Below are positions 31,067 through 35,183 of a stretch of 35,183 bases of DNA, in pieces. The stretch is from positions 1 through 35,183 of IMG/VR virus record IMGVR_UViG_3300036772_000235. One strand, 5' to 3'. The translations under genes and the position numbers were made by a program. Numbering within the stretch: the first letter of the stretch is position 1; every line of letters begins with the position of its first letter. The stretch comes from a virus. The notes beneath the pieces are model-generated. The model was not told the origin of the DNA and ran no database searches. It saw only the letters and a list, made by a program, of their open reading frames with translations.

Positions 31067-31205
31067 CATCTATTTTTTGCATCAAATTATAAATTTGGAT
31101 GCCATGCGAATCGCAGCGCGTGTTTACTTCTTTTAACCCTTCGTTTAATTTCTCGCCAACTTTGATAAGACGATCAAACATATTTATTAGTGTTTCACTG
31201 TCCAT
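31044..31205 (-). CDS. Small coiled-coil protein, 53 aa
   Basis: I start at MDSETLINMFDRLIKVGEKL, with AAAGGAGA about ten bases upstream. A TTG seven codons earlier overlaps that site. The sequence has heptad-like hydrophobics throughout and ends in QKIDAISQDSD. It resembles short helical phage proteins of unknown role. It lies between the small terminase and the lipoprotein gene, whose end it overlaps by 23 bp on the other strand. Confidence 0.55.
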   Translation of the reverse strand: MDSETLINMFDRLIKVGEKLNEGLKEVNTRCDSHGIQIYNLMQKIDAISQDSD

Positions 31206-31230
31206 ACCTGTAATCTCTCCTTTCAATTGA

Positions 31231-31291
31231 ATACCCGCACGATTTAAGCTTGTCTGGAATGTGTGTTAACGGACAGAGGCTTGGCGGGTAT
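31231..31291 (-). other. Structured leader/intercistronic RNA candidate
   Basis: ATACCCGC (31231-31238) and GCGGGTAT (31284-31291) form a perfect 8-bp outer stem. Nested inside, AAGC/GCTT and TGTC/GACA form further helices in the same order. The element lies between the small terminase stop and the next gene and reads the same stem on both strands. It may be an attenuator or processing site. Confidence 0.5.
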
Positions 31292-31296
31292 ATTCT

Positions 31297-31788
31297 TCAA
31301 CATTTCTTTTTGTATTCTTCTTCTAATTTCTTTTCATGTTCCAGTGCTTTATGGCCTTCAACATTCTGCGTATCGGCCTCTTCTTTTCGCTCACCATAAA
31401 TCTTTGGAGCTAATCGTGAAGCCTCCCATTTGCGGCTATTTGCACGTGCAATTCTCATGCTGGCTGAAGGAGGATCGATTCTCTCTTGGCCATTCGCATC
31501 TTTGATGTATAACAGAGGGCAATCGAGCATATCATCGACTTCTTGCACCTTCAAAATCGCTTGTAAGGCCTTGGCTTTTAAATATTTATCTCTGAACTCT
31601 GGGTGTTTTGTATGCCAAGTGTATATTGTTGAAGGAACTGGAAAATCATTGTACAGTGAAGCAATGGTATAAAGTCCAACAGGATTGGATGCAACTATTT
31701 CACAAATCCAATCGCCTAATTCCGGCGTGTAAATAGTAGGCCGTCCTGTTTTCAAATAATCCTTAGGGTCTTTTCTTGGCGTTGCCAT
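31297..31788 (-). CDS. terS: Terminase small subunit, Sf6-like
   Basis: This 163-residue protein has an N-terminal helix-turn-helix (GRPTIYTPELGDWICEIVAS, then TIASLYNDFPVPSTIYTWHTK) and a central helical part (YLKAKALQAILKVQEVDDML). DPPSASMRIARANSRKWEASRLAPKIYGER is the pattern of the Sf6-type small terminase. Its ring recognises the packaging site and activates the large subunit. The C-terminus is highly charged. GAGG is placed seven bases upstream. The gene for the large subunit follows only after 2.1 kb. Confidence 0.88.
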   Translation of the reverse strand: MATPRKDPKDYLKTGRPTIYTPELGDWICEIVASNPVGLYTIASLYNDFPVPSTIYTWHTKHPEFRDKYLKAKALQAILKVQEVDDMLDCPLLYIKDANGQERIDPPSASMRIARANSRKWEASRLAPKIYGERKEEADTQNVEGHKALEHEKKLEEEYKKKC

Positions 31789-31796
31789 AATTCACC

Positions 31797-32036
31797 TCAA
31801 ACCTTGTTATACGTTTCTTCGAATAGCTTAACAGCTTCTTCGCGTGTTGTTTCGGGATTTAAGGCCATTATTTCTTTTATCGCATCTTTGTAAGCCTTGC
31901 TCTTCTTATCAATTCTTACGGGTTTTACAACTTCTTTTTCTTCGTAGGAACCATAACCATCACAGGTAGAGCAATCTATCCTAACCATTCCATTGCCATA
32001 AAGCTCGCCAGTACCACCGCATCGACTGCAAAACAT
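31797..32036 (-). CDS. Zinc-ribbon protein with DnaJ-like CxxCxGxG, 79 aa
   Basis: CSRCGGTG (3-10) and CSTCDGYG (22-29) form a DnaJ-type zinc-binding pair. A basic linker (KEVVKPVRIDKKSKAYKDAIKEIM) and a C-terminal helix follow. AAGGA lies six bases before the ATG. It is the first gene of the leftward packaging operon, right behind an extended -10 promoter, which is where a regulator would be expected. Such small zinc proteins are common in phages and their role is usually unknown. Confidence 0.65.
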   Translation of the reverse strand: MFCSRCGGTGELYGNGMVRIDCSTCDGYGSYEEKEVVKPVRIDKKSKAYKDAIKEIMALNPETTREEAVKLFEETYNKV

Positions 32037-32065
32037 CCGCTATCCTTAGCTTATTACATGAAGCA

Positions 32066-32074
32066 ATCATAACA
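32066..32074 (-). promoter_or_regulatory. Extended -10 promoter of packaging operon
   Basis: Read leftward, TGTTATGAT includes TG, one base and TATGAT (32066-32071), an extended -10 box. The -35 is weak (TTTATT). It lies about 30 bp before the zinc-protein ATG and diverges from the operator-controlled rightward promoter at 32126-32154. Confidence 0.45.
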
Positions 32075-32112
32075 TGCTAATTTAATTGAATAAAGAAGAA
32101 AATAACACTTTA

Positions 32113-32154
32113 ATGTCTAAAATACTTGACATGCATAAGTCGTTTAGACATAAT
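32113..32154 (+). promoter_or_regulatory. Second rightward promoter with 39-bp operator dyad
   Basis: TTGACA (32126-32131) and CATAAT (32149-32154) are 17 bp apart. The perfect 9-bp inverted repeat ATGTCTAAA (32113-32121) and TTTAGACAT (32143-32151) flanks the -35 and overlaps the -10. A nested ACTT/AAGT dyad lies inside. The arm positions and offsets are identical to those at 776-817. It drives the four small rightward genes. Confidence 0.75.
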
Positions 32155-32183
32155 GACTACTCAACAAAACAAAAGGAACTATT

Positions 32184-32456
32184 ATGGCACAACAAATTTA
32201 TGCCTATGAAACACATAGAACACCGAAAAGCTTATGGATGTCTCATGTATTTTATGGAGATTGGTCAAATAACACCACAATCGCTGCGCGCTCGTTCATG
32301 ACCTATGAAGAAGCAGAAGCCTGGGGACAGGGCTTTATTAGCTGCATTGAATTACATCAACTTATGGAGGAAGACATTAAAGAAGGCAGATGGAACCCAA
32401 AAGATGATGATAGTCAACAAGAGATGCCCGACGATACAGAAGCTAAAAACGCCTAG
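32184..32456 (+). CDS. Small protein, 90 aa, unknown, first gene of operator-controlled operon
   Basis: Started at the ATG with AAGGAA seven bases upstream. The sequence begins MAQQIYAYETHRTPKSLWMS, continues with an aromatic region and a helix (TYEEAEAWGQGFISCIELHQLMEED), and closes with an acidic disordered tail. No family is recognised. It begins the four-gene rightward operon driven by the promoter at 32126-32154, the twin of the recombination-operon promoter, so it is probably made early. Confidence 0.6.
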   Translation: MAQQIYAYETHRTPKSLWMSHVFYGDWSNNTTIAARSFMTYEEAEAWGQGFISCIELHQLMEEDIKEGRWNPKDDDSQQEMPDDTEAKNA

Positions 32457-32501
32457 TAGCGTAGGTGATGTAATTTTAAAATAAAATAACAGGATAATAA
32501 A

Positions 32502-32708
32502 ATGAATTTCGCAGACCTAACTGATACGTGCTTTACATTCCAATGTGACTTGGCCAATGATAGATGTGACCACTGGGAATATGATTTCTCAGTGGAGCGA
32601 TGGGATGATAAGTATCATCGTAACTTGAGCCAATTGGAAATCGAACAACTTAAAATTAATTGCAAAGGGATTTTACAAGCAATTAATGCAATTCAAGGAG
32701 GAATATAA
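32502..32708 (+). CDS. Small acidic protein, 68 aa, unknown
   Basis: The sequence MNFADLTDTCFTFQCDLAND, then HWEYDFSVERWDDKYHRNLS, and a C-terminal helix (LEIEQLKINCKGILQAINAI) suggests a small mixed alpha/beta protein with several Cys. AGGA stands seven to eight bases before the ATG. It is the second of four genes and ends one base before the next ATG. No named family. Confidence 0.6.
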   Translation: MNFADLTDTCFTFQCDLANDRCDHWEYDFSVERWDDKYHRNLSQLEIEQLKINCKGILQAINAIQGGI

Positions 32709-32709
32709 G

Positions 32710-32829
32710 ATGAGTTACCGTGGCATGATGGAAGGATGGAATGAAGACGAAGTTTATGTAACTTCAGATGATTACGGTTATTATTATAAATGCGATGCTG
32801 ACTATGAAGCCAGTAGAGATGAGGATTAG
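32710..32829 (+). CDS. Very small acidic Tyr-rich protein, 39 aa
   Basis: A 39-codon frame with AAGGAGG eight bases before its ATG, the best ribosome site of the operon. The product MSYRGMMEGWNEDEVYVTSD ... YGYYYKCDADYEASRDED is strongly acidic and rich in Tyr. Acidic mini-proteins of this kind can mimic DNA and inhibit host enzymes, but that is speculation. The stop is followed by GGAG for the next gene. Confidence 0.6.
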   Translation: MSYRGMMEGWNEDEVYVTSDDYGYYYKCDADYEASRDED

Positions 32830-32838
32830 GAGAATAAC

Positions 32839-33033
32839 ATGGATGAAATAGCGAGCTTGATACCGAAGTTGTGGGCAATGGCTAAAGACCATACGAAGTT
32901 TAATGTTAATTTAATTTCCAAGGACGATGAAATCACTATTAGTATTTTAAAGGGCAAGCGCTGGAAAAGGTTTAAGAATAAAGATACGGATAAGTTGCTT
33001 GAAGATATTGAACAATCTCTTTTGTTAGCCTAG
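32839..33033 (+). CDS. Small basic protein, 64 aa, unknown
   Basis: MDEIASLIPKLWAMAKDHTKF opens with an amphipathic helix. A beta hairpin with basic residues (ISILKGKRWKRFKNKD) follows, and the protein ends in a leucine-rich helix. GGAG is six bases upstream of the ATG. It is the last gene before the terminator at 33039. Its TAG and the stop of the leftward 78-residue gene share the palindrome CTAG at 33030-33033. Confidence 0.6.
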   Translation: MDEIASLIPKLWAMAKDHTKFNVNLISKDDEITISILKGKRWKRFKNKDTDKLLEDIEQSLLLA

Positions 33034-33266
33034 TCGTCAGGAGTCTGCAAAGGCTCCTTTTTTTCAGAAACATAATCCGGCATTCCGTTATCGCGCCAAA
33101 CCTCCATATGAGCCCGTAGAGACGCGATCGGCAAATCACCATTCAACATATCGGTTTTATCGAGATCGTTCAATAGACGCAAAGCTACGAGCTTTGGCGA
33201 TACTCCTAACTCGAATCCGAGCCTGCTTATTATCTTTTTGCATTCATCTTTGGTTAATAACGACAT
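33030..33266 (-). CDS. Small protein at end of replication operon, 78 aa
   Basis: A helical protein (MSLLTKDECKKIISRLGFEL, then SPKLVALRLLNDLDKTDMLNG) closing in a disordered acidic tail. It overlaps the end of the P-like gene by 23 bp. The pattern of a short HTH-like helix pair is visible, but I do not recognise the family. Position after O and P suggests a replication or regulatory accessory role. It ends on the shared CTAG with the opposing operon. Confidence 0.55.
   Translation of the reverse strand: MSLLTKDECKKIISRLGFELGVSPKLVALRLLNDLDKTDMLNGDLPIASLRAHMEVWRDNGMPDYVSEKKEPLQTPDD
33039..33064 (+). terminator. Intrinsic terminator of four-gene operon
   Basis: AGGAGTC (33039-33045) pairs with GGCTCCT (33052-33058) around TGCAAA, and the stem runs into seven T. 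It is a textbook rho-independent terminator placed six bases after the last stop. It lies inside the end of the opposing leftward gene. Confidence 0.85.
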
Positions 33267-33969
33267 CTTCGTCTAATTTCATCCCAAGAATTTGTTTCAT
33301 GTAATTTATATTGGATTGATAGCCTTTTAAATTCTCAAATCCTTTTTTGATTTCATCTTGTTTTTTTACTTCACCTGTTTCATCCGTCTTGTCTTCAATC
33401 GCTTTAGGAATGTGTTTTAGTTTTCCTGAAATGAAGTCTCGAACAGCAATTTCATAATTACGATAAAAAAGAGGTTGTGTTTTAGTCGTTGGATTGTTTT
33501 TTAAAAAATACTTATCTGATTCGTGAATGGCATGTTCCAAGATCATCAATTGCTCAGGAGACATCCCGTCAATGTCGCCGTCCCTCATCAACTGATAAGC
33601 TCGATTGTATGCGTGTTCTTTGGGAAGAAAGTTATAGTCCTCTAGAGTGGGTTCGTTCCAATTTAAAAATTCACCTAGCTGAGGAGGTTTTGCATATTTA
33701 TGACGTTCCAATTGTCGGAGCGCTTTTTCTATTTGCTTTCGACTAACGAATCCTTTTCTGGAAAAGCATACTTGCCATTGCGTCTTCTCTGCTCTCTCCC
33801 GAGACTTATCTGAAAATAATTCATCAGTCCCTCGGCAATAAATATAAAACATAGCAAAGACGGCTTCGACCAATTTAGCGGACAATGGATTGATGATATT
33901 CAGATGCTCTTCTTCATTCTCAGATTCCGGGCGTGCATTAAGATTTATGATGTTGCTTATATGCTTCAT
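33244..33969 (-). CDS. Lambda P-like helicase loader
   Basis: This 241-residue protein begins with an acidic linker and a helical domain (AKLVEAVFAMFYIYCRGTDELF). RKQIEKALRQLERHKYAKPPQLGEFLNW (about 77-104), with the PPxxxEF motif, matches the lambda P family. The rest is helical and acidic. Such proteins deliver the host DnaB helicase to the phage origin bound by the O-like protein. Its start overlaps the O-like gene as ATGA, the typical O-P coupling. The assignment rests on the motif and order. Confidence 0.78.
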   Translation of the reverse strand: MKHISNIINLNARPESENEEEHLNIINPLSAKLVEAVFAMFYIYCRGTDELFSDKSRERAEKTQWQVCFSRKGFVSRKQIEKALRQLERHKYAKPPQLGEFLNWNEPTLEDYNFLPKEHAYNRAYQLMRDGDIDGMSPEQLMILEHAIHESDKYFLKNNPTTKTQPLFYRNYEIAVRDFISGKLKHIPKAIEDKTDETGEVKKQDEIKKGFENLKGYQSNINYMKQILGMKLDEDVVINQR

Positions 33970-34856
33970 AGTACGCCATCCATAATCGAGCTTGTAATCT
34001 CATCCCAGCTTTTGATTTTAGTTTTCGAAGAGGGCGCAGTGTTTTTATATATGTCTCCTTCCCATTCGTGCGCATTTAAGTAGGTTGCTGGAAACGGAAT
34101 CTTATTCTTGTCTCGACCATTCCAGTTGTTCTCCATTCGATTCTTCACATCTGCTACAAGCATCGCTACAAAGTCAGGCGTGGGTTTCAATTTCAAAAAC
34201 GCTTTATAAGCCACTCTAGGTTTTTCTTTGTTTGGGTAGTTCCCGTAAAACTGCATGAAAAGTAAATCAGACTTGTATGAGCCACCTTCAGTCGATTTCT
34301 TGGAATCGACATAAGGGTTTTTATCTTTTTCTATGTTATTTACTATATATGATATATAAGGGGCCGTGTTTTCCGGCGCCTGAGATTCCGGCGCCGGAAA
34401 ATCAGGCTCCGGGAACGACTCAGTACTGGCGTGGGTTTGAGACTGGTCGATTCCAAAATCGACTAAATTCCGACTATCCGAAAATCGACTAAGATGGACT
34501 CGATAATGAGGCCTAGTGAATAGATTGTTTTTTTTTATCTTTGTGCAAGTAATGAACTTTTCATTAAGAAGGAAATTAAGAATATCTCGCATTTTATCGC
34601 GGCCACATTGAAAATGTTCTTTGAGCTGTTTTACATTGATTTTCCAATCTTTTGGGCGACTCAAGAGATAAACATAAACGCCCAAAGCAGCCATGTCTCT
34701 GATTTCATTTATTGTTTTTGTGGGAATAATCGCAACACCGAATTCTTCTTTATCAAAGGTGCCTTCAAATTTTTCTATGTTTGCTTCATTATTGTTGTTG
34801 TTATTAACAGAAGACATAGTGTATAATTTCCTTGTGAAGTTGTTATTATTAGACAT
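33966..34856 (-). CDS. Lambda O-like replication initiator
   Basis: From the ATG at 34856 the product has 296 residues. A second ATG at 34817 with an identical leader gives 283 and cannot be excluded. A basic N-terminal winged helix-turn-helix region contains INEIRDMAALGVYVYLLSRP and VKQLKEHFQCGRDKMRDIL. A Pro/Glu/Ser-rich linker (PEPDFPAPESQAPENTAP) follows, then a C-terminal part with FYGNYPNKEKPRVAYKAFLKLKP and FPATYLNAHEWEGD, as in phage replication initiators and DnaT/DnaD-type proteins. It should bind the iterons that lie in its own linker region and recruit the P-like loader. Reading further upstream to 34991 adds residues unlike the family, so I reject that start. Confidence 0.78.
   Translation of the reverse strand: MSNNNNFTRKLYTMSSVNNNNNNEANIEKFEGTFDKEEFGVAIIPTKTINEIRDMAALGVYVYLLSRPKDWKINVKQLKEHFQCGRDKMRDILNFLLNEKFITCTKIKKNNLFTRPHYRVHLSRFSDSRNLVDFGIDQSQTHASTESFPEPDFPAPESQAPENTAPYISYIVNNIEKDKNPYVDSKKSTEGGSYKSDLLFMQFYGNYPNKEKPRVAYKAFLKLKPTPDFVAMLVADVKNRMENNWNGRDKNKIPFPATYLNAHEWEGDIYKNTAPSSKTKIKSWDEITSSIMDGVL
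34291..34490. other. Candidate replication origin inside O-like gene
   Basis: Palindromic iterons GTCGATTTCTTGGAATCGAC (34291-34310) and GTCGATTCCAAAATCGAC (34446-34463), and a related copy near 34471-34489, lie in the gene segment coding for the linker. A GC-rich cluster has 12-bp inverted arms TTTTCCGGCGCC (34369-34380) and GGCGCCGGAAAA (34390-34401) around a 14-bp perfect palindrome. An AT-rich stretch lies at 34311-34360. The order along the gene (iterons, then AT-rich DNA) mirrors lambda ori. Inferred from sequence only. Confidence 0.6.
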
Positions 34857-34875
34857 AGTGTATAACTTCCTTGTT
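34812..34875 (-). repeat. In-frame tandem duplication of translation start region
   Basis: A 24-25-bp sequence recurs 39 bp apart with one mismatch (34812-34836 and 34851-34875). Read leftward, each copy contains AAGGAA, about ten bases, and an ATG followed by TCT, so the O-like gene has two equivalent start sites in the same frame. Both may be used, or one copy may be a recent duplication. Confidence 0.6.
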
Positions 34876-34917
34876 GTTGCGGTTCTTGTCGCAACGCAGA
34901 TTTCCATTGGCGGTTGT

Positions 34918-35049
34918 ATGGACGTAATAAAGCCCAATGCGAAATCATTGTTACTTAAGGTAAAGAAAGGAGCGCCTGTCAAAGCATACATTTCTTACCG
35001 ACGTTATTCAGATGAAAGAGGCAGGATGCCTCAATCTCTTTTCAACTGA
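34918..35049 (+). CDS. Possible small basic protein, 43 aa
   Basis: If the O-like gene starts at 34856 or 34817, the region to 35050 is free. The + strand has a 43-codon frame, MDVIKPNAKSLLLKVKKGAP, rich in Lys and Arg. In-frame upstream starts (GTG 34834, 34858) would add a hydrophobic stretch ending IGGC, lipobox-like, but have no Shine-Dalgarno. The site before 34918 is weak too. I regard it as doubtful. Confidence 0.25.
   Translation: MDVIKPNAKSLLLKVKKGAPVKAYISYRRYSDERGRMPQSLFN
35018..35032 (-). terminator. Hairpin in leader of O-like gene
   Basis: GAGGCA (35018-35023) and TGCCTC (35027-35032) form a 6-bp stem with a three-base loop. Read leftward, TTTC follows. In the circle it lies between the 55-residue gene and the O-like gene, where an attenuator would set the ratio of cro-region to replication genes. 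Confidence 0.4.
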
Positions 35050-35050
35050 T

Positions 35051-35183
35051 AATACTCCCAATTGGTCAAAATTAAAATATTAGACATCCTTTTTATTTAA
35101 AAAATAATCCAATGATTCAATTATTTGCATTGTGACTTCATTAAGGATCTCTTGTGTGAGTGTTTTTCCGACGTGAAACATAG
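35051..35183. repeat. Terminal overlap of circular assembly (right copy)
   Basis: Identical to 1-126, then one base shorter. It contains the 3' part of the 55-residue leftward gene (stop at 35080-35082) cut by the window end. The missing base would shift that gene's frame, so this end is probably less reliable than the left copy. Confidence 0.9.

Noticed and set aside
34857-34991. Longer start of the O-like gene at 34991
   Set aside because: It would add about 45 residues of unlikely composition through a hairpin and a duplicated start region. Both internal ATGs have ribosome sites and 34991 does not.
34693-35049. A 118-codon + strand frame that looks like a lipoprotein (hydrophobic stretch ending IGGC)
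   Set aside because: Most of it is antisense to the well-supported O-like gene and none of its starts has a Shine-Dalgarno. Only the last 43 codons are kept as a doubtful gene.
1-35183. CRISPR array, diversity-generating retroelement or insertion sequence
   Set aside because: No regularly spaced repeats of 25-40 bp, no reverse transcriptase, no paired template/variable repeats near the fibre genes and no transposase or terminal inverted repeats were seen.

Overview
The window is an essentially complete tailed-phage genome assembled as a circle. Positions 1-134 reappear at 35051-35183 (126 identical bases, then one missing base), so the unique length is about 35,050 bp. Gene order makes sense across the join: the leftward operon that starts with a Cro-like gene near position 761 runs off the left end and continues into the replication genes at 34.9 kb. 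The morphogenesis genes (P22-type portal, scaffold, coat, gp4- and gp10-like tail accessory proteins, internal ejection proteins, Sf6-like small terminase) indicate a podovirus with a P22-like virion, probably packaging by headful. Sec and lipoprotein signals, strong Shine-Dalgarno sites, lambda-style early genes and an SSB tail ending in an acidic/Phe tip point to a Gram-negative, probably gammaproteobacterial host. The DNA is AT-rich by eye. I cannot name the host.

Layout. (1) 1-900: a leftward early operon (Cro-like gene, small membrane protein, two small proteins), continuing over the circular join to an O-like initiator, a P-like helicase loader and a small gene (33.0-34.9 kb). A candidate origin (palindromic iterons, a GC-rich palindrome and an AT-rich stretch) lies inside the O-like gene, as in lambda. 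(2) 789-4465: a rightward operon with a 15-residue leader peptide, a YqaJ-type exonuclease, a Bet-type annealase and SSB, followed by two Sec-secreted proteins of unknown function. (3) 4452-21308: leftward late genes, transcribed scaffold, coat, virion protein, gp4-like, gp10-like, ejection proteins, a long series of fibre/appendage proteins, GH108 endolysin, a Cys-rich protein and RusA. (4) 21.5-22.1 kb: a two-gene rightward cassette (HTH protein and DUF551-like protein) inserted between the two late blocks. (5) 22201-32036: leftward late genes, transcribed Zn-ribbon protein, small terminase, small genes, tRNA-Asn, large terminase, portal, ten tiny and mostly basic proteins, and a repeat-containing fibre-like protein. 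A rightward 44-residue lipoprotein gene with its own promoter sits inside this block. (6) 32.1-33.06 kb: a rightward operon of four small unknown genes with a textbook terminator.

The most notable signal is regulatory. The rightward promoters at 789-817 and 32126-32154 share the same architecture: a 9-bp inverted repeat (TGTCTAAA ... TTTAGxCAT) spanning 39 bp, with the -35 at offset 13 and the -10 at offset 36 in both. This implies that one phage or host regulator controls both the recombination operon and the unknown four-gene operon. No integrase and no CI-like repressor were found, so a strictly lytic lifestyle (or a non-integrating one) is more likely than classical lysogeny. Other points of interest are a His/Lys-rich protein ending on a dnaX-type A AAA AAG slippery site with a well-placed -1 extension, a tRNA whose 3' end may double as a ribosome binding site, and a tandemly repeated leader upstream of the scaffold/coat operon.
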